Of a stretch of 64,000 bases of DNA, positions 12,752 to 24,106 are shown in pieces. Positions within the stretch are counted from its first letter, which is position 1; each line of letters opens with the position of its first letter. Made by a program: the position numbers and the translations under genes. The DNA comes from Theobroma cacao (taxonomy: Eukaryota > Streptophyta > Magnoliopsida > Malvales > Malvaceae). The stretch is taken from positions 5,958,362-6,022,361 of the forward strand of contig NC_030856.1 in assembly GCF_000208745.1 (NCBI RefSeq), given 5' to 3'. The notes under the pieces were generated by a model. That model searched no databases. It saw only the letters and a list, made by a program, of their open reading frames with translations, and was not told where the DNA came from.

Positions 12752-14999
12752 ATGGGCCAAAGAAATATGATATGCCCTAGTCAGATGATTGATTTAGAAA
12801 TGGATCAGCGAGGCCAGGGATATCTCCATCATGAGCCCTGCATCTTTTTGGGTGGCATAACAAACTACCCACCACCTGATATCCAGATGGCAGTCACAGC
12901 TCCAGGGAACACAACTAGTCTTGATACTCGTCCTTTACCTGAGCATTATGACAGCAGTATGTTCTATGGGTTCCCCCAGTACACTGGTGTTCAGCATCAT
13001 CATCATTCCCCAAATCTTGATCTTGGTATAGGAAGTACATCCAACTTTTACATTCCCTACGTGACTACCCCTTCATCCAGTGTTCCAGTAAATCATGGAC
13101 CCACAGATCAGATGCCATCTTCCGGCAATTATGGTCTCCTAGGAGTTTCTGTAGATGAATATGGAAGGAATTGCCACTTCATGGATAATGTTAGAGGGTC
13201 GTATAAGAGAAAGAATTCTGAAGGGATCCCAGGAAATTTTCAGCATTTTAATGCTCCGTCAAGCTCCAATTCCTCAATTACACAATTAAACAACAGGCAT
13301 CCTGATGGGGTTGGTGCAGTTGATACTGCATCCTTCGCATTTCCTCAGTACAGGGGGAATGGCCCTCCACCAGTCAGAGAAGCAGGATCTCAAAGAAGTG
13401 TCAGGAACAGGTTAGGAGCAACTGCAATGGATCCTGTTTTGATGCATGGTGCTAACCATTTTTTTCAAGGAAATTACATGGGTCAGCCCTTTCAGCCCAC
13501 AATAACAGATGGAGGTGCTTCAGCTTGGACTCAGGCTCCTGGTGTTCCTTATATGCATGGTAGTTTCTTCATCCGTCTATTCTTTCCTACTGGGGTTGTT
13601 ACTTTCTATTTAATGTAACCCTTGTTAGGAATTTTAATTTTACATAACGATTTTTTAAATATATCTTGTCATAGAAAGCAGCTTCCATGTAAATGAGGTC
13701 ATTTAGGAATATGTTTTATCATTCAAAAAAAAAAAAAAAGAAAAAGAATTTAGGAATATGTTTGACCTTGAAACTGATTACCTTGGACTCATCACTAACT
13801 TGTGTTTTTGCAGGTAGCAATGTTGGTGGACCTATGGAGAGTAGGCATAGAAGTTCCACAAGCTTTTCACATTCTTCTCCTCTTGACATTCGGAATCATA
13901 ACTTCCATCACCCTGCACCACCTATTGAAGGAGTAAGAGGCCACAGCATTAATGTTCATCCACAAGTAGCAGCAGTTCCGTATTGCTTTCCAGCAAGTTA
14001 TGGCTCACAGAGCACCATGAATGCTTCACAGGATGGTTTGGAGATGGGGCGTAGGCATCTTGGACCAATTCCACCTACTGGCTTTAGGATATATCACTCT
14101 CGCCGAGAGGGTGGTGTTGTACCTGAGACAACTCTGAGACACCGCAATCTTCCTCACCTGAGAGTTCTTCCACCTGATGTCAGTACCTATTTTTTTTCAT
14201 GTCTGCAATGTGTTTTCTGTTCATCTTTTGTATGTGTTTCTTTTTTGAAAGAAGGATAAATGAATTAGTATATAGATGACTTTATTTTTGGTAATTTTTC
14301 TGTTTATAATTATGCTGATATTTTTTGGCTGATTTGGTGCAGGGAGTTGCTGTACTGGAGTTCCCAGAATTTTATGAAGAAGTAGGGAATTTAATTGATC
14401 ATCACAGGGATATGCGCTTGGATATAGAGGACATGTCTTATGAGGTAAGTTGAAGTACATTATTTTTGTTTTGTACTGCATGGTTTTGACTTTATTTTTA
14501 CTGACCACTTACTGGAAAATTTGCTAAATGACCACAGGAGCTGCTTGCTCTAGGTGAGCGGATTGGCAATGTCAACACTGGGTTGCCAGAGGAAGCCATT
14601 ACAAGTAAATTGAAAACAAGAACTTATTCAACATTTGCCATAAATATTAATCTGGAAGAAGCAGCACCCATCGACCAGGAAACTGATTCTTGCATTATTT
14701 GCCAGGTAATTTTGAGTGCTTAGAGCAAGTGTTATGCTTGGTTGAAGAGCTTGAATTGCACATCTCTTTCTCTCTTCAAGTTTGAAGTACTTTTTAATCA
14801 TGCATCGCACTTCTAACATATGGCATTTGCCGTTTTTATTGGAATTTTGCAGGAGGATTATAAGAACCAGGAGAAAATTGGAACTCTTGATTGTGGACAC
14901 GAGTATCACGCAGATTGCTTAAAGAAGTGGCTGTTCGTGAAGAACGTATGCCCCATCTGCAAATCTGAGGCATTAGCCACAGGGTCCAAGGATGTATAA
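12752..14999 (+). CDS. RING-H2 E3 ubiquitin ligase, MBR/HIP1-like, five coding exons
   Basis: Coding exons 12752-13559, 13814-14178, 14343-14444, 14538-14705 and 14853-14999 join in frame with GT-AG introns to 1590 nt, 529 residues. The start MGQRNMICPSQMIDLEMDQ is typical of the family; an upstream in-frame ATG at 12608 lies in what looks like a leader intron. The long low-complexity N-terminal part (His-, Asn-, Ser- and Pro-rich) precedes a conserved block DMRLDIEDMSYEELLALGERIG. A C-terminal RING-H2 finger follows: C477-x2-C480-x14-C495-x-H497-x2-H500-x2-C503-x10-C514-x2-C517, all eight zinc ligands present. Such proteins transfer ubiquitin from an E2 to substrates; relatives act on Mediator subunit MED25 in Arabidopsis, but the substrate here is unknown. 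Its last exon and 3' UTR have been copied three times into the UGT array downstream. Confidence 0.93.
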
Positions 15000-15894
15000 A
15001 ACATGGGGTCACTTAATCAAAGCAAAAGTAATAAATTACATGAAATGGTTGATGGTGGCAGAATCAACGAAGGAAGCACTCCCCAGATGTCTTATGACTA
15101 ATCTGTTTACTATAACTAAATTGATATTTTGTCGAGTATTTTGTACATGAACTTGCAGATATCTAACAGACAGTCAAATCATTTATTTGTTGGCTCTGTA
15201 ATTATCAAACAATTGTACAGACTCTCATTATGCACTCCCATGCTGTAATATTAACTTTCAGCTATAATGTGCTTTTCCATTATTTTTTCTTTTACTTTTT
15301 TAAAATTCTTCTGTAATAATATGTTGAGTTTGTCACATTTTTGGTTATCTGCAGGATCAGAGTGTTGTGTTTCATTCATTATATTGACTTATAGCAACTT
15401 CATGTGATTAAAGTAATTTACTGTCAAGGTAATTTGTGGGATGCCTGACTCTTGATCATATTCAGATTTTACTTATTTACTATCAAGGTAATTGTTATCA
15501 CTCACCAATTATTTGAGGATCCACTAACATTATTTATATATTTTTGTCATGGAGCAAGTAACTATTGACTTCATACACTGTTGACGTTTAAGGGATTTGG
15601 GTGAGAGAAGCTTAATAGAAAAAGGAGAGTATGATGAAGTAGATATAATTTGTTTTCATCCCCTATTGCTATTCAAATCATTGAGACATTAATAAATACA
15701 GAAAACATTCTAAAGCCAAGACATTAGAGGTTAAGAATATTGAAGGAAATTAAGAATAGACTCATTGTATTATATATGTCAGATTGGCATCTGACAGACA
15801 TTAAGAAAGCTAAGCACAAACACCAGTAAAACAGGTTTACTAAACTCGGATTCTAAATTGGATTCTTCTTCTTCTTTTGCAATTTGGATCTTAA
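15000..15894. other. RING gene 3' UTR and convergent intergenic spacer
   Basis: This stretch separates the + strand RING gene from the - strand UGT1. Its sequence recurs, diverged, at 26580-27480 and 60140-61920 (there interrupted by a solo LTR), which proves that the duplications carried the RING 3' end along with the UGT. Confidence 0.7.
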
Positions 15895-17263
15895 TTATTT
15901 GACCAGATCTTGCAGACCTTTGATGAAGTTATTGATATATTCTTCTTGAAGATCTATGTTAGAAAGAATCTTCTTGAGGTTGGTATGGTTTCTCTTCAAC
16001 AGACCAGATATTTCATTGTCCTTGTCCATCACCAACTTGATGGCTTTGCTCAAGTTCTCCTTGGAAATCTTGCTGTTTTCTCCTTTTTCAGCTTCAACAG
16101 CAACCTTGAGTTCCTCTGCCCTTAATCTGGTTTTCAGAACTTGATCTCCTAAGCGGGGAATCAACACAATTTGGCAGTCACTGAGCAAAGATTCCCACAT
16201 GGTTCTTGGACCACAGTGATTCACGAAACACCCAATAGATGGGTGACTGAGTAACAGCTCTTGGGGAAACCAACCACCATGCAGCAACCCTCTTCCTTGA
16301 ATCCTTTCTTGAAACCCCTCAGGCAATGCCTCTTCAATCCTTGTGCATTCGTCTGGTGGTGTTAAAGCCACCAAGAAAGGTTGCCCTGATAACTCATGCC
16401 CAAGAACTCACTCTTGAAACTCCTCCTTTTGCAATGTAATCTGGCTCCCAAATGCACAAAACACCACAGAACTTGGCTCAAAGTTGCTTAGCCAATTAGC
16501 CCATTTGTCTTCAAGCTGCGTGGCATTTGTTTCAGGGAGGCAAGTCCCCCGTTAGCATTACAGGCTTGCCAAAATGTTGAGCAACATAGTCACAGTAAGG
16601 TCCCTCAATTTCACGGTGAGCCCTAAAGGCTATGACATCACTGTCATTCATGCTAGTTATTATCCGGTCCCGAAATGACAATCCTATTCCAAAGATTTTC
16701 AGCGCACTTGTCAGAACGGAAGCCTCTTCAGCTCTGAGTTTCACCTTGGAAGAAGGATAACCAGGAGGAACTTCTATCAACTCTTCTACAGTCATTTCCT
16801 TTGTAACTTTCTTTGTCAAGAAATAAGCGTGTGCGGCTGCAGTCACCACGGCATAGTAAATGGACTTGATGTCGATTTGGTGCGCCAAGGCTGGAATCCA
16901 ATACCCGAAATCATAGAAAACTATATCAGGCTTTATAGACCTTAAAATGGCTTCAACTTGATCTCGTGTTTGATCAAATGCAATAGCAAACAAGCTATGC
17001 AGTGGTAGAGGAACATCGGATGTAGTTTGGGCGCCTGGCAGGATACCATCTACATGGGAAACAACAAGAGGAAAGAACTGAATAAGATTTGGATATTGGT
17101 TAAGTTGTTCCAACTTTGGCTGTGCTCCTTTAGGCAATAAGAAGGAGACCTCGTGGTCTTTCTCAGCAAGCTTGTTTGACAGGTGAAGGAAAGGGATGAA
17201 ATGGCCAAAGGAAAACCATGGAAACATGGCTACGTGAAGCTTGGAGGTGTTGGAGTTTTTCAT
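15895..17263 (-). pseudogene. UGT1: UDP-glycosyltransferase pseudogene (1-bp insertion plus stop)
   Basis: Full-length copy of the group A/UGT79-like gene found intact at 24107-25474. The 5' part (17263 down to about 16550) encodes the acceptor domain starting MKNSNTSKLHVAMFPWFSFG with the catalytic His. An extra C in the run 16546-16550 (five C against four in UGT-B) shifts the frame after LTG. Further on, an in-frame TGA at 16408-16410 replaces a Leu codon. The 3' part (16374 down to 15895) still reads a PSPG box with HCGPRTMWE and the normal C-terminus ending LVK. Its leader is split by a Mutator-like insertion (17317-18559), which alone would disturb expression. The homopolymer indel could be an assembly error, but the TGA is independent of it. 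Confidence 0.88.
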
Positions 17264-17316
17264 CTTTGCCTTGCAAACTGTGTTACTGTGACTGAGTTCA
17301 AAGGAAGTTATATATA

Positions 17317-18559
17317 GGGGTATTTTTAAAAGTACCCCTTAAAAGATAAGATACTTTTAAAAATAACTCTCTTTATAATTTTAACTATTTTTAGCTAAAT
17401 TAGATAAAATTACCCTTAATAAAATAACACGCTATGTTGTTACATGTCATGTACAAAAACATATGATACGCTATGGTTAAGTTGTTACATGTCATGTACA
17501 AAAATATGTGACATGTCATGGTTAAGTTGTTACACGTTATGTTAAAAAAAAATACTGTTGTTACACGTCATGTACAAAAACATGTTACACGCCATGGTTA
17601 GGTTGTTACATGCTATGTACAAAAACATCTGATATATCATGATTAGGTTGTTACTTGTCATGTTAAAAAAAAATGTTATTGTTACACGCCATGGTTAGGT
17701 TGTTACACGCCATGGTTAGGTTGTTACACGCCATGTTGAAAAAAAATACTGTTGTTACATGTCATGTACAAAAATATGTTACACGTCATGGTTAAAAAAG
17801 ATTATTACATGTTATGTTGAAAAAAAAATATTGTTGTTACATGCCATATTGAAAAAATATTGTTGTTACACGTCATATTTAAAAACAATTTGTTACACTT
17901 TAATGCCTAAAATATTGTTGTTATTTACGAACCAAAACTTCAATTCCTCTCAACTCTCTTCTTTTTTTTTGTTTTTTTTTTGATAATTTAGCGCCAATTA
18001 AAGTGTTTATAATATGTTTTCATAAATCAAAACATAAATTTTTTTATCTAAAACACCTATTTCAACTAAAAATAAAAAAATTTCTTTTGAAAACCTAGGT
18101 TTATAAATTTCAAAATTTTGAGTTTATTGGTGTTTAGGTCTCGAATTGATTCAATTAAGAACTATTTCAAACATCTAAGATCATTTTTACCATTTTAATT
18201 TTATCCAAAATACCTACAAATCAAATTCTCTAAATAGCTACTCACCAAAGCACATCAAAACCATTACTTGGTGTCTTGAAAACACAAGAAAGAAAAATCT
18301 TAAAATGAGAGAGAGAGAAATCGGAAGTATAGCAGACGAATGTCGAAGAGAGAAATTGATAAAATTTGAGAGAGTAGGATGGTGAGAGAGAAATCAGAAG
18401 CACAAATGGAGAAAAATTGTGATGAATGATTTAATTTATTTAAAATAATTTCAAAAGTATTTTTGTCATGACTAAATATAATTAAAAATAATTAAATTTA
18501 TTTTAATGATTATTTTTAAAATATTTTTATTAAAAAAATTTATTCCTTATAATTTTCTC
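17317..18559. mobile_element. non-autonomous Mutator-like element (MULE) in the UGT1 leader
   Basis: The 1243-bp insert is flanked by a perfect 9-bp direct repeat TTATATATA (17308-17316 and 18560-18568). The paralogous position near UGT-D (about 47827-47840) has this 9-mer once, followed directly by the same TCAACATTA-type sequence, so it is the empty site. A 9-bp duplication is diagnostic for Mutator elements. The left part (about 17430-17890) is a tandem array of words like TTGTTACACGCCATG. The outermost 100 bp resembles the right end of the MULE at 56505-60044 (shared GATAAG...TTTCTAGCTAAA-like stretch). The terminal inverted repeats are weak, and no transposase is encoded. Confidence 0.85.
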
Positions 18560-18660
18560 TTATATATATCAACATTACGTGCCTGACAAAACTGCTAGAA
18601 ATTTTGTCGGCATGGCCAAAATGCAAGTCATCATAGTAATTTGCCATGACAGCAGCCAAA

Positions 18661-18668
18661 TTTATATA
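18661..18668 (-). promoter_or_regulatory. TATA box of UGT1, displaced by the MULE
   Basis: On the - strand TATATAAA, conserved at the same place upstream of UGT-B (25626-25633) and UGT-D (47927-47934). Because of the MULE it now lies 1.4 kb, instead of about 150 bp, from the UGT1 ATG. Confidence 0.6.
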
Positions 18669-19220
18669 AGACCCTACTTGACTTGACGTAGACATCCTTT
18701 CACAGCAGAAAATGGGTGGAATAATTATCAAAAACTTAAAATTTTATTTTATTAAATTAATTAAATAAGTAAACCGTTATGTTAACTTTACATGAAATAA
18801 TTTAAATAAGGTGGGCCAAGGTGGGGCTCCTTTCAATGGTACAAATGCCTTTAATGAGAGGACACTCGGAAATGATCCCTTCATCAATATGATCCACTCA
18901 TACAAAGCCCTTCTTAAATTAAAAGTCACTTATGACATTTGGTATTACGTTAATAATTGAGTTCAATGCTGGTAGGAGCTCAACAACTTGATGTAACAAT
19001 ATTTATGAAAAAAAGAATGTAGATTCGTGGTCGTAAACGTGTCGCTGGATATTGTGCATTTATTTGTGTTGAATTATTGAGTAAGATGTATTCGATTAAT
19101 CAAATGAAATAGTTGGTTCAAAGTATAGTCTTTCATGTAATTTTGTTTAACTTTAACACGTTTTTACTAAATGAAAGTTCAATCGGATGATATGAGTTTC
19201 TAATCAATTCGATATCCATA

Positions 19221-19565
19221 TTATATTAGTGCAATCCAATTCCAAAAATTTTTGGGCTTAATTGTCTCAATAGCAGCCCCTTCAGCTTTGTATCTCACCT
19301 TGGAAGAAGGATAACCAGGAGGAAGCTTTATCAGCTCTTCTACAGTCATTTCCTCTGTAATTTTCCTTGTGCTATGCGCGTTTGCGGCTTTAGAGAACAT
19401 GAAATAGCCAATGGGCTTGATGCCGATTTGGTGAGCCAAGGCTGGAATCCAATTTCCCCAAATCATAGAAAACCATATCAGGCTTTGTATGGCCCTTAAA
19501 ATGGCTTCAACTTGATCTCGAGTTTGATCAATTGCAATAACAAGCAAGCTACTTAGTGGCTGAGG
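19221..19565 (-). pseudogene. UGT fragment (internal N-domain piece)
   Basis: About 110 codons align with roughly residues 90-195 of UGT-B, including AIDQTRDQVEAILRAI, WIPALAHQIGIK and EEMTVEELIKLPPGYPSSKV. The acceptor-side Asp region is garbled by a frameshift (reads IWFSMIWGNW). Both the true 5' end and the whole 3' half are missing. At about 19600 the sequence passes straight into the CACTA-like spacer, so a deletion joined them. Confidence 0.85.
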
Positions 19566-19609
19566 AACATCAGATGCATTTGTTTTGGATATGGCAATTT
19601 CTGCGAGAA

Positions 19610-20431
19610 TGGAACTAAGGAACTGGGGGATATGAAGAAAGAAGTCACGACTACGAGGGAAGAGATGTGGAGTATGAAGTCATATCAACTATTGCGCTGA
19701 TCCTCCAACATGTGAAGCCGGTAACCAATTTAGAGGCTTCATCACAGTAGTCGGGCCCTTTTAATAGTAAGGAGGCACGACTGAGGGACAATGATACTAG
19801 TTAGATTATAAGTTTATTTATTTATATATTTTTTATTGATTGCAATATCGAATAGTTTGTAATTTTTTATTTATTTTTATAAAAATCAAATATTTTTTAT
19901 AAATATTAGTATTTTTCAATATTATTATTTATTTGTATTTGCATTATTCATTTGGAATGACAACAAGAATGAACAAAACCAAACAATTTCAATGGTCCTA
20001 GAAAAAAAATGGTTTCAGATACATTCCACTTTATTACTAATGGAATTACCAATTGATATAGCAGTTTACCGACGAAATTATGTACAGCGTTAATGATAGA
20101 ATAAACTTCATCATCGGCAGAAATGAAGACATCATCGATGAAAACTACATACATTCGAACTACTGAGCTTCATTAGCACTTCTGTTCAAAATTCTGTCTA
20201 TAAATTACTGGCAAAATTTGCCGATGAAATGCTATCAATATAGACCAATCATCCCTCCGACGGATTGGATGCTTTGTTGACTGAGTTTTCGATAGAATAT
20301 TCTGTCAACAATTTTTCAATGAAATATTCAAATACTGATGGCATGCCCTTTACCGGTGGTGATATTTTCTATGAATTTTGAACTTTTATCAACGGAAATT
20401 TTCATTGGTAAAAGTGTTAAATTTGGTAGTG
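19610..20431 (+). mobile_element. CACTA-like (En/Spm) transposon 3'-end fragment, copy 1
   Basis: The piece ends GTGTTAAATTTGGTAGTG, i.e. a TAGTG terminus as in CACTA elements, and carries many subterminal words like TTACCGACGAAATT and TTTATCRAYGGAAA. At its left edge is a short coding remnant on the + strand (in copy 4, 63632-63755, it reads NLEEMRDMKKEVMT... and ends HRSSNM before a stop). Only one terminus is visible, so family assignment is inference. Related copies are at 39840, 50830 and 63528. Confidence 0.55.
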
Positions 20432-20436
20432 GAATA

Positions 20437-20529
20437 GCACCTGAGTATTGGTTCATTGGTTGGTGCATTATCCCCTACCTAAAGAGTAGGGTTCGAATCC
20501 CCTCTCCTTCAATTATATAAAAAAAAAAT
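20437..20529 (+). mobile_element. tRNA-derived SINE-like insertion, copy 1
   Basis: A 93-bp insert absent from the paralogous positions in the other two spacers (40789 and 51782). It has a box-A-like TGGTTCATTGGTTGG (20449-20463), a perfect box B GGTTCGAATCC (20490-20500) and an A-tail. Imperfect 12-bp repeats (GGTAGTGGAATA and AGTAGTGAAATA) flank it. These are the marks of an RNA polymerase III transcript inserted by LINE machinery. Confidence 0.75.
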
Positions 20530-21102
20530 AGTAGTGAAATAACTATCGTTAGTCAAAATGTCACTTGTTATTTCATGTCACATGATGCTAACATGACATG
20601 TTGAAAAAACATAATGACATTATTACGTGATATTTTTCATGCTTTGTGTCAACGTCATATGAGTATAAAAACTACAAAATGACATTTTAATTAATCACAG
20701 TTAGTCAATCTTTAATAAAAAAGATCTATATGAATTAAAATAAAAGTACAGGTTTTTAATTTAACGTAATAAAAAAATAAATTTTTTTAATAACTTAGGA
20801 TTTATTGCAATTTGGGTTTAGGTCTACATTAGTTTATAGATGGGTAACAATTTATTGCAATTTGCAAGACAAATCTTTCATTCCAATTTGAGGGATTCTT
20901 GACTGTTAATCATATTCAGATTTTATTATCAAGGAAAATACATCACGCACCAATTATTTGAGAAACCACTAACATTGTTTATTTATTTATTGTATGGAGC
21001 AATTAACAATGAGTTCATGCACTTTTGGACTTTTGAGGGATTGGGTGAGGAGAGATGCATAAAAGAAAATGAGAATATGATGGAATAAATATAGTTTGTT
21101 TT

Positions 21103-23895
21103 TTTAATACCCCAACTCAAAAATACGATTACATTATTATGTTTCCAAAATCTTAAACTTGATAAATAGGTTTTATTAAAATTACTTATAAAATATTTGA
21201 GCGTAAAATAGAATAGTTGTATATTAAGGACCTTTTAGCAAATAGAGTGGTTTTATTTTAATTGGAGTCTGATTATATTATCATGTTAAAAAAAATAGTT
21301 ATATCTTATCATATTTTAAAAAGAAAATCAATTGATTTTATTTAAGTCAATTTTAAAAAGAGAAGTAGTAAGACAAGTTTAAAGAAAAACAGGTAAAGTC
21401 AGTTTATTTTATCACATATAAGGAAGTTAAGGTTAGTTTTTATTATCATGTTTAAAGAAAAGAAAAAAAATACAGCAAAAAAAATTATTTGGGAGAAACT
21501 AATCCTATAGAAGAAGGTAGAAAAAGGAAAGATTTGTTTAAGAAAGCAGTGATTAAGGTATGATTAGGTTTTGACTTTAGTTTATGTTTTTTTAAATTTT
21601 GTTCAAATTCGGTACTGTTCTGATGACTTTTCAGTGGTATGATGGGTACCAATGGAAAGGTCTTGAAAAGATCTTTCCAATGGTTTATGTAGCTTCTCGT
21701 TTGGCTTTATGATTAAAAAGATACGAACTTTTGAAGTTGATTGGAAACCTGATTTTAATAGTTTTGACGATCCAACTTTGAGTCAACGGAACTTCATATT
21801 CTGGTAACATTTTGGGTTGTTTCTTTGAGGGCTTTTGCAGTATGAAATGAGGTGTTTAATTTGGTGTCAATGGCTTAGTTAGGGCTTCCTAAGTTAGGAG
21901 AATTAAAGTCTCAAAATAGGTTCGTTGATATTAAAAACCCAGAAATCTGAGTAAGTATGATGATTTCTAAAATTTTGGCTTTTGAAACTTGAGAATCTTG
22001 TATTCTTTTTAATCAAAACAAATTTTGGCGTTATAGTATGATATGAATACTTCAAATTGGCGTTGAATTTATCATTGGAAATAATTCGGGTTAAGAGTTA
22101 TCAGTGTTTGAAGTAAGCCAAATGGTCATGAAAATATGAAATTTCAAAATTTATGAGAATCCATTTTTCATTATTTCAAAAATTATTCTTGACCTATATT
22201 CAACCTATTTTGATAGAAACTTCAGAAATTTAAGCTATTTGAATTTTAGTGAATTTTATTTATGAATAAATATTTATCTGATAAATTAATTTGAATTGAC
22301 ATATTTTAAAAATTTTTATTAAAAATCTTCAGATCTAATTTTTGATTTGTATTTAAAATATTATTACCCAACCTCATATTGTTACTGATTTTGTACTATA
22401 ATCTATGAGTTTCTAAGTTTTGAATATTTTATGTATTTATAAATTATTAAAGGAATAAAAATTGATTTTCGATCAGAAAAAAGAGGTGCTGCACCCTAAA
22501 TGCCTTAGAATGACCACCAAAGAGTCGTGGTTCGTTTTGATAGGTTAGCAATGCTGTTTTCTAATTTCGAGTATTTTGAATTAATAGACTTCAAGAAGAT
22601 TTTAATTCTTTGTCTTTTGATTTTGGTTTTAGCGAATCAAGTAAGTGACAAATATCTCTTCGGTGTTTTCATACCCTAAAATTTACCTCAATGTGATTTT
22701 CATACTTATATATGATATTTTGTCCTATGATTTGTTAAATCGGGTGAGCATGCTAATAAATGTAAGTAAATATGATCTCTATGCTGATTTTTGGAATATG
22801 ATTTCGATTTTTGTTTTGGAACATAAGTTTTATCATTGTATGCATATATGATTATCTTTATAAATATTTAATTTGAAACGATTATGTTTTTGATAAGCAT
22901 GAGATAGTGGATACACTATTTTGAGAAATTCGGGTAGTACAAAAATATATGTTTCTGTTTTGTCTCCTAGTATGGTTATGTTATGATCCTGCCAATGGGG
23001 GTTAAATGTTGACCATGTCGACATATATTTTGTGATTAGAAATCGATCTCCCAACCGCACCACCAGTTACAGAATAACAGTATTTCTGATATCTGTTCAG
23101 AGCAGCCAATGATTGCTTCTGATATGATTATGACCCATGTCACAAGGGTTAATTGTGGTTTCGATACGATTATGACCCATGCCACTAAGGTTAATAATGG
23201 TTTCTGCTATAATTATGACCTATGTCGTAAGGGTTAAGTATGACCATAGTATGTTATAGGAGACCAATAAAAATTTGAAATTAATGTGAAATTATGTTTT
23301 GTTCTGTTATTTGAAAGTTTCGAAATTGTGTTAGTTATGTTATTGGAAGCAAAATTATGTTTGCTTTTATAATTTAAAAATAAAATTTTGAAATATATGT
23401 TTCTGAATGAGATTACTCAAAATTTTGTTTTGACACCTATATATGAATTAGTAATTTGGGCTTAAATGTTTTGAGCATGCTTAACCCGATTGAAGAGATT
23501 TCCGTTACTTACTGAGTGGTTGTACTCATTCAATTAATTTTCATCATTTTACAAATTTCAACATCTTTGCATGTTTGGGAGTTAGACTTGCTTGGCAAGA
23601 GTTTTGGTTAGCAAAATTAACGTATGCCCTTGAATAATTATAAGCTTTGATGTGAGTAATTAGTTTTTAGTTTATTAAGCAGATGTTAGCTAGATCAGAA
23701 ATTTTGTATCATTGGGGGATTGTATGTTAATATTATATTTTGAGACTTGAAATTTTGTGAGGTGTCAACTTTGAAAAGATTGTGGAGATATTATATTGAT
23801 TAAGTATGATATTGTTGCCTTGCATGCTTATAGAATTTGTCTCATAAGTATGTGACGTTTGTTATGTTCTAAAACTTTGAGTTTGGAACGTGACA
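21103..23895. mobile_element. solo LTR, 2.8 kb, copy L1
   Basis: Homologous to L2 (41407-44158) and L3 (52385-55234). The well-preserved copies start TGTAATACCC and end GTGACA, with TTTTT on both sides; the equivalent flank without the insert is seen at 61700 (TTTGTTTTCATCCCC). Here the first G is mutated (TTTAATACCCC). No gag, pol or primer site is present, so it is a solo LTR, probably of a Ty3/gypsy element judging by length and terminus. It was present before the spacer was duplicated. Confidence 0.75.
23113..23250. repeat. short tandem repeat inside solo LTR L1
   Basis: About three diverged units of roughly 48 bp built around TATGATTATGACCCATGYCAC followed by AAGGTTAAT and TGGTTTC. The same array occurs in L2 (43426-43510) and L3 (54455-54590). 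Confidence 0.75.
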
Positions 23896-24106
23896 TTTTT
23901 CATCCCCTACCGCTATTCAATTCATTTAGAGCCAAGACATTAGAGATTAAGAATATTGAAGGAAATTTACAATGAACTTATTGCATTATATCAGATTGGA
24001 ATCTGATAGACATTAAGAAAGCTAGGCACAAACACCACTAAAACAGGTTTACCAAACTCGGATTCTAAATTGGATTCTTCTTCTTCTTTTGCAATTTGGA
24101 TCTTAA

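Noticed and set aside
20490..20500. Possible tRNA gene at the box B motif (also 53657)
   Set aside because: No full cloverleaf or acceptor stem; A-tail and target duplications show a retroposed fragment.
22645..22851. 68-codon frame repeated at 42951
   Set aside because: It lies in the solo LTR and has accumulated changes without coding bias.
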